A stretch of DNA of 39,120 bases from a virus: the IMG/VR virus record IMGVR_UViG_3300039136_000145, positions 1 to 39,120 of that record. One strand, given 5' to 3'. The translations under genes were made by a program, and so were the position numbers. This document shows positions 14,432 through 21,105 of this stretch, piece after piece. The notes under the pieces were generated by a model. The model was not told the origin of the DNA. It was given only the letters and a program-made list of their open reading frames with translations, and did not search any database. The first letter of the stretch is position 1. Every line of letters starts with the position of its first letter.

Positions 14432-14508
14432 GCTTCGGTAGCTTAGCGGTCTAAAGCATCCGTCTCATAAACGGGAGAGCAAGGGTTCAAATCCCTTTCG
14501 AGGCACCA
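14432..14508 (+). tRNA. tRNA with CAT anticodon (Met or lysidine-type Ile)
   Basis: Complete cloverleaf of 77 nt: acceptor GCTTCGG/TCGAGGC, T8-A9, D stem GCTT/AAGC, anticodon stem TCCGT/ACGGG with loop CTCATAA (anticodon CAT, 14466-14468), T arm AAGGG-TTCAAAT-CCCTT, discriminator A and encoded CCA. The initiator features (C1-A72 mismatch, three G-C pairs in the anticodon stem) are absent, so it is elongator Met or an Ile(CAT) needing TilS; the sequence alone does not decide between them. Confidence 0.93.
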
Positions 14509-14525
14509 AACATAAAGGATTACTT

Positions 14526-14765
14526 ATGCCACATCTAAAAATATTCAATACCTTATATCACATAGATGAAATTAGAGTAGTCCATCCACCAACAAAAGAA
14601 ACCAGTAAGAGATATGCCAGTAACTTTAAAGTAGATTTTGAATTTAAAACTTTAGACTATCTGACAGGTAAACCACTAACTAGATCATATAGATTCGAAA
14701 ATAAAGCAGAAGCGGATACATTTTTTGATAAACTGGTAAAAGACCTAGGAGCTACTGATGTCTAG
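14526..14765 (+). CDS. 79-aa protein, unknown
   Basis: MPHLKIFNTLYHIDEIRVVH... with KVDFEFKTLDYLTGKPLTRS and a helical end (FENKAEADTFFDKLVKDL). A strand-strand-helix layout of a small alpha/beta protein. SD AAGGATTACTT. It overlaps the next ATG by 8 nt. Starts 18 nt after the tRNA. Confidence 0.65.
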   Translation: MPHLKIFNTLYHIDEIRVVHPPTKETSKRYASNFKVDFEFKTLDYLTGKPLTRSYRFENKAEADTFFDKLVKDLGATDV

Positions 14766-14964
14766 TTTATATATACGAACACTAAATATTATATATTCTT
14801 GTAAAACAGTACCTCAGTACGAGGTAGCTGCTTCTTATATAGAGCTGACAGACTTACCGGAAAGCTATAAACAAGGTTTACGTACCTTAGTGTATACCAG
14901 TATAGAGTCTTTAAGGAGCTACAATGATAAACTTAATACTAGCAAAAGAACGGAATATATCTGA
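14758..14964 (+). CDS. 68-aa helical protein, unknown
   Basis: MSSLYIRTLNIIYSCKTVPQ..., helical with YEVAASYIELTDLPESYKQG. It starts inside the end of the previous gene and its own last 41 nt overlap the next gene, whose ribosome-binding site (AAGGAGCTACA) lies inside it. Unusually long overlap for this genome; unknown function. Confidence 0.55.
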   Translation: MSSLYIRTLNIIYSCKTVPQYEVAASYIELTDLPESYKQGLRTLVYTSIESLRSYNDKLNTSKRTEYI

Positions 14965-15256
14965 ACATAATATACGTAAGATAGAAGTCGCACATGAGGC
15001 CATAGACGCTCTTTTTTCAACTCCTTTACATAATCCTACTAAAGAAGATATAGAACGTCTTAATACTATGCTAGAAGGCTTAGAATTCTACCTCCAATAT
15101 CTATGGGGTTTTGACCTAGATCCTACATACCATACATACAAATGGAAACACCCTTCCTGTACTTGTCCTACCCTAGATAATCTAGAACGTTTAGGCACTC
15201 CTTACCACATCATCAGTCAGGACTGTCCTTTACATCAGGAAACGTGTAATTTGTGA
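14924..15256 (+). CDS. Small Cys/His protein (probable zinc binder)
   Basis: A 110-aa protein: a helical N-terminal half (NIRKIEVAHEAIDALFSTP, DIERLNTMLEGLEFYLQYLW), then HPSCTCPTLDNLERLG and YHIISQDCPLHQETC. The spacing Cys-x-Cys-Pro-x-x-Asp-Asn ... Cys-Pro-x-His recurs in small phage proteins I recognise as a conserved unknown family, probably zinc-binding. SD AAGGAG; 41-nt overlap with the upstream gene. Confidence 0.65.
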   Translation: MINLILAKERNISEHNIRKIEVAHEAIDALFSTPLHNPTKEDIERLNTMLEGLEFYLQYLWGFDLDPTYHTYKWKHPSCTCPTLDNLERLGTPYHIISQDCPLHQETCNL

Positions 15257-15289
15257 AGTGTTTTTAATGATGGATACAGGAGAAGAATA

Positions 15290-15622
15290 ATGAGTGAAAA
15301 AGAAGTACAAGCACTAGACCGTTCAATGTCAGAAATGATAACTACAATAACAGAAGCTATTGAGCGTATTAAAGAACTTGAAGCCTATAGTGATAATTTA
15401 TTAAGCTATATCGTTAGACTTTCTAATACCTTCACAATTAGTCCAGGGTTACACTTTGAATTACAAGAGATTGCTAAACAATCTCCTCAATATTCAATTA
15501 AAAAAATAAAAGCTGATGCTATTCGTGAAACGGCTAGAGAACTAGACAAGCTATATACAGACTGCGATGTTGTAATTGAACTAATGACTAACTACGCAGA
15601 CGAATTAGAGGGTGATTTATGA
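15290..15622 (+). CDS. 110-aa coiled-coil protein, unknown
   Basis: MSEKEVQALDRSMSEMITTI... with IERIKELEAYSDNLLSYIVR and RETARELDKLYTDCDVVIEL: almost entirely helical with heptad-like spacing. It ends DELEGDL; just downstream a near-copy of the same 3' sequence (GAGTTAGAGGGTAAGTTATG) precedes the next start, the trace of a short tandem duplication. SD AGGAGAAGAATA. Confidence 0.65.
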   Translation: MSEKEVQALDRSMSEMITTITEAIERIKELEAYSDNLLSYIVRLSNTFTISPGLHFELQEIAKQSPQYSIKKIKADAIRETARELDKLYTDCDVVIELMTNYADELEGDL

Positions 15623-15650
15623 AAGATGAAAATGAGTTAGAGGGTAAGTT

Positions 15651-15722
15651 ATGCATAAACAAATCATAGATAAACAACTATATAACATAACCAAAGAAAA
15701 AAAAAATGATCAAGATAGATAA
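15651..15722 (+). CDS. Short ORF leading into an A10 tract before the STG-repeat gene
   Basis: MHKQIIDKQLYNITKEKKND plus QDR-stop (23 aa). It has a good ribosome-binding site (GAGGG, 6 nt spacing), whereas the repeat gene's own ATG (15706) lies inside the A10 tract (15697-15706) with no SD. Removal of one A (A9) joins this frame to the repeat frame. It may be the true 5' end of the repeat gene, reached by slippage, or a leader whose translation supplies ribosomes to 15706. Confidence 0.5.
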   Translation: MHKQIIDKQLYNITKEKKNDQDR

Positions 15723-16338
15723 GTACTCAACAGGTAAGTACTCAACAGGGAATCGCTCAACAGGGTATCATTCAACAGGGAATCGCTCAACAGGGTATCA
15801 TTCAACAGGGGATTGCTCAACAGGGTATCATTCAACAGGGGATTGCTCAACAGGGAATCGCTCAACAGGTAAGTACTCAACAGGGGATTGGTCAACAGGG
15901 AATCGCTCAACAGGAAATTGGTCAATTTCAAATTACTCAACAGGGCATTTTTCAACAGAAGATTATGCAGGTTTTGGGGCTTTTAATAAACCATGTACCC
16001 TAGAAGAGTGGGGTGAAGCTAAGAAACCTGATTTCATTTACTTTAAATTAACGCAATGGGTTCCTTCTGAGGGAATGACAACAAAAGAAAAAGAAGATAA
16101 CCCTACCCATAAAATAACAGGCGGGTATTTAAAAGTATATGAACATAAAGAAGCTTGGAGACAAGCATGGGAAAAAGCAACAGATGCCGACAAAGAATTA
16201 CTATATGCTCTACCTAACTTTGATGCAGAAGTGTTTAAAGAAATCTCAGGTATTGACGTAAACGAAGATAGTACTAAAGAATTGACTATCGCTGAGATTG
16301 AAAAACAACTTGGTTATAAAATTAAAGTGGTGAAATAA
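15706..16338 (+). CDS. STG pentapeptide-type repeat protein
   Basis: A 210-aa protein. Residues 5-~85 are sixteen five-residue units, consensus x-x-S-T-G (KYSTG, NRSTG, YHSTG, DCSTG, DWSTG), the last ones degenerate (NWSIS, HFSTE). They should form a right-handed beta helix. The C-terminal ~120 residues (FNKPCTLEEWGEAKKPDFIY, KLTQWVPSEGMT, GGYLKVYEHKEAWRQAWEKA, LPNFDAEVFKEISGI) form the conserved domain that goes with this repeat in many phage proteins. Function unknown. The start lacks a ribosome-binding site (see the 15651 ORF). Confidence 0.75.
   Translation: MIKIDKYSTGKYSTGNRSTGYHSTGNRSTGYHSTGDCSTGYHSTGDCSTGNRSTGKYSTGDWSTGNRSTGNWSISNYSTGHFSTEDYAGFGAFNKPCTLEEWGEAKKPDFIYFKLTQWVPSEGMTTKEKEDNPTHKITGGYLKVYEHKEAWRQAWEKATDADKELLYALPNFDAEVFKEISGIDVNEDSTKELTIAEIEKQLGYKIKVVK
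15718..15963 (+). repeat. 15-nt in-frame tandem repeat (xxSTG codons)
   Basis: About 16 units of 15 nt with core TCAACAGG(G/T); higher-order 30-nt units alternate (AATCGC TCAACAGGG / TATCAT TCAACAGGG). Near-identical units in the first half point to recent expansion, and repeat number is likely to vary between isolates. Confidence 0.9.
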
Positions 16339-16385
16339 TGACTGATTATATCAGTTGAAGCTTTTGAGAAATTGGAGGATTGATT

Positions 16386-16613
16386 ATGTTTAAAACTTAT
16401 GAGTACGCTAACAACAATGGCAGTTTTGTGGCTTTCTTGGTAATGCTTATTGGGATTATCAGCACAATAGTCGTCTTTACTCTGTTAACAGTGGCGTTTA
16501 TCGAGTGGAAGATTGATTACGCAACAATTAGGGCATTAATCGCTTTCTCTGTACTAACCCAAGCACCCACTGTATTTGTGTTCTTTCATAAAAGGATGAA
16601 CAAAGATGCCTAA
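16386..16613 (+). CDS. Two-span membrane protein, 75 aa
   Basis: ATG 16386 is preferred (GGAGG 7 nt upstream); a TTG at 16380 is in frame. Two hydrophobic segments (FVAFLVMLIGIISTIVVFTL and a second IRALIAFSVLTQAPTVFVFF) flank a short loop with KID. Both ends are polar. Unknown; holin-like topology but no lysis neighbours. Confidence 0.6.
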   Translation: MFKTYEYANNNGSFVAFLVMLIGIISTIVVFTLLTVAFIEWKIDYATIRALIAFSVLTQAPTVFVFFHKRMNKDA

Positions 16614-16693
16614 AAAAACTAGAAACAATTAACGAAGTCCTACACGCTTTAGCTAATGGACATGAAGTGGAAGCAGCAGATAGGAAGCTTTGA
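16606..16693 (+). pseudogene. Small gene interrupted at an A7 tract
   Basis: ATG 16606 reads MPKKTRNN-stop, but deleting one base of the A7 tract (16612-16618) gives a 28-aa frame MPKKLETINEVLHALANGHE... ending VEAADRKL-stop. This helical sequence looks like real protein. It is a frameshifted gene, a slippage site or a sequencing indel. The start overlaps the end of the 16386 gene. Confidence 0.45.
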
Positions 16694-16728
16694 CATCTAT
16701 CAATTTAAACTATAAGATAGTTTAATAC

Positions 16729-16881
16729 ATGAACTTAACTGAATCCAAAGCTGTGAATCAGCAGTTGATAGCTTACTATCCAGTGATACATTGTTGGTAT
16801 ACTGAGAATACCAGAAGTACTCCCTTGCTTGAAGATGGGAGCGTTTTATTGACTACGACATGTTCAAAGGTAAGAGCCTGA
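16729..16881 (+). CDS. Possible 50-aa ORF inside the hairpin block, weak
   Basis: ATG 16729 opens MNLTESKAVNQQLIAYYPVI... for 50 codons to TGA 16879. There is no ribosome-binding site and it overlaps several strong stems, so it may be chance. Listed because it is the only ATG frame of this length in the block. Confidence 0.2.
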   Translation: MNLTESKAVNQQLIAYYPVIHCWYTENTRSTPLLEDGSVLLTTTCSKVRA

Positions 16882-16979
16882 ACCACACACAGGCATATGG
16901 TGGTGACCATAGCTAAGCATCGACATAAAACCAGATAGTATAGGGATATACTATTGTTTAGGTTTAATCCTCGTTCGAG

Positions 16980-17087
16980 GTGGTCAAGCTTCGAACCCTT
17001 GACCTACATACAATTTTTACACCAGAAGAAGTAAACCTAGCTGCTCAAATCTCAAATACATTCACATTATGTGAAGTATTTTTATAA
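16980..17087 (+). pseudogene. Probable coding remnant or GTG-start peptide
   Basis: An open stretch reads VVKLRTLDLHTIFTPEEVNL... ending ISNTFTLCEVFL-stop. It looks protein-like, but the only start is a GTG (16980) without a spaced SD. Its last codons include a perfect 7-1-7 palindrome, TTCACAT-T-ATGTGAA (17061-17075), 31 nt before the next gene. Either a decayed small gene or a leader peptide. Confidence 0.3.
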
Positions 17088-17105
17088 CCTAAAAAGGATA
17101 ATATA

Positions 17106-17840
17106 ATGAAATTCCCAATTAAAATGACCTCAACAGTTTCAAATGCAGTAGTAGAATTTGATTCACCGACAGCAGGCATTATCTTAGATAAAGGAACTAA
17201 CGAATTCCTAGAAGAAGGCACCTACGTAAAAGGCTTAGTTGCTTGTACAAATACTTCTTTATGGAAAAAAGTAGGTTCCTCTAATGAAGATAAATACCCT
17301 CTAGTATTACGCCATAAAGCACGAACAGAAGTACATATAGTCATGTTAGATGAAGACACTATTATACCTATCAACGCCCCTACAGAGGATAACAGGAAAC
17401 AAATCAGCTTAGAAGGGACACACTATTCAGAACTAGGGTTAGAGATTATGCCTGATGATACTGTATACCCAGTAACTATCGTACATGATGGTAAAACATT
17501 TACATTCGATACCCTATATACAGGTACTACAGATGAAGGTGATAGTTTTGTAGGCAACAAAACACATATCGAGCTTCAAGAAGCTTTAGATAGCCAGGAA
17601 GAAGAAGGATCTCAAATGTTTGAAGGTGTCCAAGAAATGTTAAGCACCTTAAAAGGAAAAGTAGCAGACCTTGTAAACCCTGATAAAGACCATCACTACC
17701 TAGCTTTTAACGGAAGAACAGGTCAATACGAACGTATCTCTTTAGAAGGTACTCAAATCCTTTCTATTGAAACGCTAGACCTAGAAACAGTAGAAGGTAT
17801 GGCAGCAATGGCTAACGGAGAACTAAACAGTACTCACTAG
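17106..17840 (+). CDS. 244-aa beta-rich protein, unknown
   Basis: MKFPIKMTSTVSNAVVEFDS... The first ~150 residues are beta-rich (LVLRHKARTEVHIVMLDEDT, YPVTIVHDGKTFTFDTL), then an acidic helical part (ELQEALDSQEEEGSQMFEGV) and a C-terminal segment (YLAFNGRTGQYERISLEGT). The ISLEGT sequence occurs twice (about residues 100 and 218). The body could be a virion or regulatory protein; no family recognised. It begins the run of genes leading into the tagged region. Confidence 0.65.
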   Translation: MKFPIKMTSTVSNAVVEFDSPTAGIILDKGTNEFLEEGTYVKGLVACTNTSLWKKVGSSNEDKYPLVLRHKARTEVHIVMLDEDTIIPINAPTEDNRKQISLEGTHYSELGLEIMPDDTVYPVTIVHDGKTFTFDTLYTGTTDEGDSFVGNKTHIELQEALDSQEEEGSQMFEGVQEMLSTLKGKVADLVNPDKDHHYLAFNGRTGQYERISLEGTQILSIETLDLETVEGMAAMANGELNSTH

Positions 17841-17849
17841 GAGTAAGCT

Positions 17850-18044
17850 ATGTCTAAGAATAAATGGCAACATAAACTAGATGCTCACACAAAAAAGAAA
17901 CCTGGGAAACAAGATTCTTTTGTCTACATCACTATACCTCTTACATATACAGAAGATGATGAAGAAGACCTGGCTTACTACAGGTCTATGGCTAATGAGT
18001 GTGCTTTAGAGCATCAAATGGGGGGCACAAGTGAATTCTACTAA
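17850..18044 (+). CDS. 64-aa protein, unknown
   Basis: MSKNKWQHKLDAHTKKKPGK... basic start, then FVYITIPLTYTEDDEEDLAY and a short helix with one Cys. SD AGGAGTAAGCT. Its last 14 nt overlap the next frame. No tag. Confidence 0.6.
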   Translation: MSKNKWQHKLDAHTKKKPGKQDSFVYITIPLTYTEDDEEDLAYYRSMANECALEHQMGGTSEFY

Positions 18045-18270
18045 TCTATATAAGCTATACATGTATACAAAATATCGTTCATACTTTATAACTTATAAAG
18101 GTAAAAGAACCTACTGTCACCCCTCTATAAAAAAAGTTGTAACAATTACCGGTTTTCCTGTAAAGGAAGAAGATAGGCCTTTTTTTGACCATACAGAACT
18201 TATCCTAGAATCCACTAAACCAATAACCTTAAATAATATAAAAAAGCACTATCCAGAGCTACTTGTATGA
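18031..18270 (+). CDS. Tagged small protein (C-terminus HYPELLV)
   Basis: A 79-aa frame from a GTG at 18031; an ATG at 18061 (MYTKYRSYFITYKGKR...) would give 69 aa, and neither has a clear SD. It is beta-rich, with VTITGFPVKEEDRPFFDHTE. The end STKPITLNNIKKHYPELLV matches, over ~15 residues, the endings of 19184 and 19522 (PITLxxIE..xPELL), so these three share more than the terminal six residues. ATGA overlap with the next gene. Confidence 0.65.
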   Translation: MNSTNLYKLYMYTKYRSYFITYKGKRTYCHPSIKKVVTITGFPVKEEDRPFFDHTELILESTKPITLNNIKKHYPELLV

Positions 18271-18533
18271 AAACTATTATATTTTTACTATCTATACTAT
18301 ATACCTCTAGCTCTTATGCAGATTACCAAAATGAAGCATTAGAGCATGAATGCTTACACCAGCTATACCTAAAAAACGGTAAAGCTCCTTATAAAAAACT
18401 AGGGTCTAAATACACTGATTCTTATGGTATCGCTAAAGTAAGTTACGCAAACAAAACCTATAAATGCCATTTTAAAAAAGTAAGAAAACGTTACGAACTA
18501 AAGGAGGTGTTATATGGAATATCGGTTCTATAG
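18267..18533 (+). CDS. Secreted small protein with signal peptide
   Basis: An 88-aa protein beginning MKTIIFLLSILYTSSSYA, a classical Sec signal with probable cleavage after SYA, giving a ~70-aa periplasmic product. The mature part is basic and has two cysteines (HECLHQ and YKCHFKK) that could form a disulfide. Its start overlaps the tagged gene upstream (ATGA), and the strong SD AAAGGAGGTG for the next gene lies in its last codons. It could act in the envelope, for exclusion or lysis timing; unknown. Confidence 0.7.
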   Translation: MKTIIFLLSILYTSSSYADYQNEALEHECLHQLYLKNGKAPYKKLGSKYTDSYGIAKVSYANKTYKCHFKKVRKRYELKEVLYGISVL

Positions 18534-18732
18534 GTATGAAAATGCTATAGCAGTACTAACATACCACAAAGTACGTTATACAATGTATAGGAGCTACCAA
18601 AAAGCACTAGATTCCTTTCTAGATTACTCTTGGGAGTACAGAGAAGTAGATTGTGTAACTGCTATAAATACTTGGAATCAAGAACCTTTACTGAAGATAA
18701 CAGAAAAGTCTCATCCAGAATATTTTATCTAA
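18514..18732 (+). CDS. Tagged small protein (C-terminus SHPEYFI)
   Basis: A 72-aa Tyr/Arg-rich protein (MEYRFYRYENAIAVLTYHKV, YTMYRSYQKALDSFLDYSWE) ending LLKITEKSHPEYFI. It has the strongest SD in this region (AGGAGG) and overlaps the secreted-protein gene by 20 nt. Cytoplasmic by sequence. Confidence 0.7.
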   Translation: MEYRFYRYENAIAVLTYHKVRYTMYRSYQKALDSFLDYSWEYREVDCVTAINTWNQEPLLKITEKSHPEYFI

Positions 18733-18742
18733 GGGAATTAAT

Positions 18743-19174
18743 ATGAAACATTTAAAAGTAGCAAAACTAAACCAACTAATTACAACAAACCAAAACGAAT
18801 TTAGAGCCGGTTGCGTACTATCAGAAAAACGTCTATGTGAACTAGCATCGCTAGATATCCCAAAAACTTATAAGTCTCCTAAAGAAGTGCAACAATTCGC
18901 TCTTAAGAAGATGAGTTTCTACGTAACTTTAAATAAGCTATTAGCTAAACGTGGTTTATACATCACTGCTAAAGACTATTACACAGAGTTTAAGATTCTG
19001 CCTAAAACAAAAGTACAAGGTAAAGTAAAAAACCTAGACCACCGCTCTAAGAACTACACGACTTCTGCTCGTGTTTTGGCTCAAGGTGAGCGTCTATACC
19101 ACTCTACCTGGAAACCTTTGACTCCGGATGAAGAAATGGAAGTATCCTCTAGAGTACAGCAAGTGACTTTATAA
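18743..19174 (+). CDS. 143-aa basic helical protein, unknown
   Basis: MKHLKVAKLNQLITTNQNEF... Lys-rich with LPKTKVQGKVKNLDHRSKNY and a C-terminal acidic end (LTPDEEMEVSSRVQQVTL). It could bind nucleic acid by charge. No tag. SD AAGGG. Lies between tagged genes. Confidence 0.65.
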   Translation: MKHLKVAKLNQLITTNQNEFRAGCVLSEKRLCELASLDIPKTYKSPKEVQQFALKKMSFYVTLNKLLAKRGLYITAKDYYTEFKILPKTKVQGKVKNLDHRSKNYTTSARVLAQGERLYHSTWKPLTPDEEMEVSSRVQQVTL

Positions 19175-19183
19175 GTATTTACC

Positions 19184-19525
19184 ATGTATATACTTATTAA
19201 ATTAATGAACAGCCCTATATACAGTATTCCAGAAGGAACTTCTGATAATGTTAGATATACTTATTACGGCTGGTCAAAAGATATAAAAACTGCAATAAAC
19301 AATAAGTCTTTTACTACTATATCTTCTTTATACCTACTACATCCAAAAGAAGCAAAAGCATATATCGACCTAGGTCTTCCTACTACCGGAGAAGATTGTT
19401 ATATACCACTAGAAAACTGGATAAAATTCTTAGAGATGGTAGATAAGATTAAGGTAATTATAAAGCAAGAAACGCCTATCACATTAAGACAGATAGAAAC
19501 GTACTACCCGGAGTTATTATTATGA
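19184..19525 (+). CDS. Tagged protein (C-terminus YYPELLL), paralog of 19522
   Basis: A 113-aa protein: MYILIKLMNSPIYSIPEG..., YYGWSKDIKTAI, and an end VIIKQETPITLRQIETYYPE then LLL. The GW motif and the last ~25 residues match the next gene (WYGWASKIP; PITLTQIETDHPELLI), so the two are tandem duplicates. No clear SD. ATGA overlap with the next gene. Confidence 0.7.
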   Translation: MYILIKLMNSPIYSIPEGTSDNVRYTYYGWSKDIKTAINNKSFTTISSLYLLHPKEAKAYIDLGLPTTGEDCYIPLENWIKFLEMVDKIKVIIKQETPITLRQIETYYPELLL

Positions 19526-19869
19526 CAGAAGATAATGTATATTTAATATACGTAACTACTAACACTCCTGAACAAGAATACAACTATACTATGCTTAGCG
19601 GTAAGCTAGATAGTGAGAATATTATGTGGTATGGTTGGGCTTCTAAAATACCTGTATTACTACGTCGTGTAGGCGAGCCAGAAACACTCGTCTATGCTGA
19701 TATACCTGATAATAGGATTACTGAAAACATACCGCCAAACAAACCTATCCACTTATCTCAATGGTTATCAGAACTCGAACACTCTAAAGAACTAAAGCTA
19801 GTAATAATACAAGAAGAACCTATAACTTTAACCCAAATAGAAACAGATCATCCCGAACTATTAATATAG
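19522..19869 (+). CDS. Tagged protein (C-terminus DHPELLI), paralog of 19184
   Basis: A 115-aa protein: MTEDNVYLIYVTTNTPEQEY..., IMWYGWASKIPVLLRR, then KLVIIQEEPITLTQIETDHP-ELLI. Acidic overall. Translation is probably coupled to 19184 by the ATGA overlap. The body diverges strongly from its twin while the end is kept. Confidence 0.7.
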   Translation: MTEDNVYLIYVTTNTPEQEYNYTMLSGKLDSENIMWYGWASKIPVLLRRVGEPETLVYADIPDNRITENIPPNKPIHLSQWLSELEHSKELKLVIIQEEPITLTQIETDHPELLI

Positions 19870-19877
19870 AGGTCATT

Positions 19878-21104
19878 ATGACAGACGAAAAATTTGGATT
19901 TGAAGAAGCTTTAGCTAACATGGCTACTGCATCTAGTTCCTATCACAAAGAGTATGTATTTTATGCTCACCTTATTTCACAGTGTCGTGTAACATACGAT
20001 CCAAAACTAGGGGTGACTGAAGAGGACCCTGAAGGTACTCCATGTGATGTAAACTTTATGCATGACCATTACAATCTATTCATTAACCCTACCCTATTTA
20101 ATCAGATGCCTTTAACACATCGTATGGGTACTTTAAAACACAATATGTTACATATCCTATACGATCATGTAACTCGTTTAGAAGGACGTGATGTAAAGAA
20201 ATTCCAAAAAGCTACAGATTGCGCTATTAACCAGCATATCAATGCAGACCATCTACCTGATGATGCTGTCACACCTAAAAACCTACTAGGTAATTATCCA
20301 GTCTCTGAAAACAAGACAGCAGAACAATACTTTGAGATGCTTCCTGATGAAGACGATAATAATAATGATAATGATGATGATGGGGGTAGTGGTTCATCTA
20401 CAGGTGATCACCAACAATGGGCTGAATCGCAAGGTGAAGAAGTAATCCAACAAGATCTTACAAAGAAAATGATGGAACAAGCTAATGCTGAAACCCAAAA
20501 AGTACAAGGCAATACTCCTTCTCAATATACTGATTGGCTAGATATCTTTAACAATGATAAACAAGTCAATTGGAAACAAGTATTACGTCGTATTGTAGGT
20601 AACCGTAGAGCTAACCAACGTAAAACATTACTGCGTAGAGATAGACGTTCCCCTCACTTCGAACATATCAAAGGTCGTACAAAAGACCGTACTTTTGATT
20701 TATTAGTAGTAGGGGACGAATCTGGTTCAGTATCTGATACAGAACTAGTGCAAGCTATTTCAGAAACAATACAGCTATGTAAAGTAATGAATACAAGCAC
20801 TAGATATATCTCAGTAGATACTCAAGCTTACCCATCAGTAGAGTTAAAAGCTAATACCCGCTCTTTTGAACGTAATGCTCGTGGTGGTACATACATCTCA
20901 AAAGCCTTAAAACAAGCTTCTAAAGAACATCTATCTTATGATGCCTTACTAGTCATTACAGATGGATATTTACATACGTCTGATGTAGAAGCCTTTGCTG
21001 AAGCTAATCGCCCTACTATCTTCTTAATTACCTCAGAAGGACAAATCATGGACCAAATGCAAACAGGTCGTATGAGAGCTATCAAACTAGAGACAGGTGA
21101 TTAG
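19878..21104 (+). CDS. VWA-domain protein with metallopeptidase-like N-terminus (N4 gp25-like)
   Basis: A 408-aa protein. The N-terminal half has RMGTLKHNMLHILYDHVTR, containing HxxxH (H88, H92), as in the DUF2201 N-terminal putative metallopeptidase domain. An acidic Asp/Asn linker (~155-172) follows. The C-terminal VWA-like domain has a MIDAS, VVGDESGSVSD (D280, S282, S284), with AISETIQLCKVMN and LLVITDGYLHTSD. Such proteins pair with MoxR-type ATPases as chaperones; the ATPase is two genes downstream. The N4 homologues are gp24/gp25, with the order reversed here. Confidence 0.82.
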   Translation: MTDEKFGFEEALANMATASSSYHKEYVFYAHLISQCRVTYDPKLGVTEEDPEGTPCDVNFMHDHYNLFINPTLFNQMPLTHRMGTLKHNMLHILYDHVTRLEGRDVKKFQKATDCAINQHINADHLPDDAVTPKNLLGNYPVSENKTAEQYFEMLPDEDDNNNDNDDDGGSGSSTGDHQQWAESQGEEVIQQDLTKKMMEQANAETQKVQGNTPSQYTDWLDIFNNDKQVNWKQVLRRIVGNRRANQRKTLLRRDRRSPHFEHIKGRTKDRTFDLLVVGDESGSVSDTELVQAISETIQLCKVMNTSTRYISVDTQAYPSVELKANTRSFERNARGGTYISKALKQASKEHLSYDALLVITDGYLHTSDVEAFAEANRPTIFLITSEGQIMDQMQTGRMRAIKLETGD

Positions 21105-21105
21105 T

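Larger units (their letters stand above)
16694..17105 (+). ncRNA. Hairpin-rich block, candidate structured RNA
   Basis: A 412-nt stretch without a convincing gene but dense in local stems: TTAAACTAT-AAG-ATAGTTTAA (16705-16725), GATAG/CTATC (16767-16780), TGGTAT/ATACCA (16795-16813), CTCCC/GGGAG (16820-16841), GCCTG/CAGGC (16876-16894), TATGGT-GGTG-ACCATA (16896-16911), ATAGTATA-GGGA-TATACTAT (16935-16954) enclosed by AAACC/GGTTT (16928-16965), CCTC-GTTC-GAGG (16969-16980) and GGTCAAG/CTTGACC (16982-17004). Eight or more stems in series are more than expected and suggest an RNA element. Not recognised as any known class. Confidence 0.4.

Noticed and set aside
15710-15955. Reverse-strand 81-codon frame of Leu/Ser repeats opposite the STG repeats
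   Set aside because: Mirror image of the 15-nt repeat, no ribosome-binding site, and opposite to all neighbouring genes.
15718-15963. Regular repeat considered as a CRISPR-like array
   Set aside because: Units are 15 nt, contiguous and in frame, encoding xxSTG; there are no unique spacers.
16338-16358. ATG overlapping the end of the STG-repeat gene
   Set aside because: Stops after six codons (MTDYIS).
16969-17010. T-arm-like sequence (TTCGAAC loop) suggesting a tRNA
   Set aside because: The closing pair is C-C, no matching acceptor, D or anticodon arms, and no CCA end.
16341-17075. 3-nt-loop hairpins (16341-16355, 16705-16725, 17061-17075) as N4-type virion RNAP promoters
   Set aside because: N4 promoters have GC-rich 5-7-bp stems with purine-centred loops and lie at the early end; these stems are AT-rich, differ from each other and one lies within a possible coding remnant.
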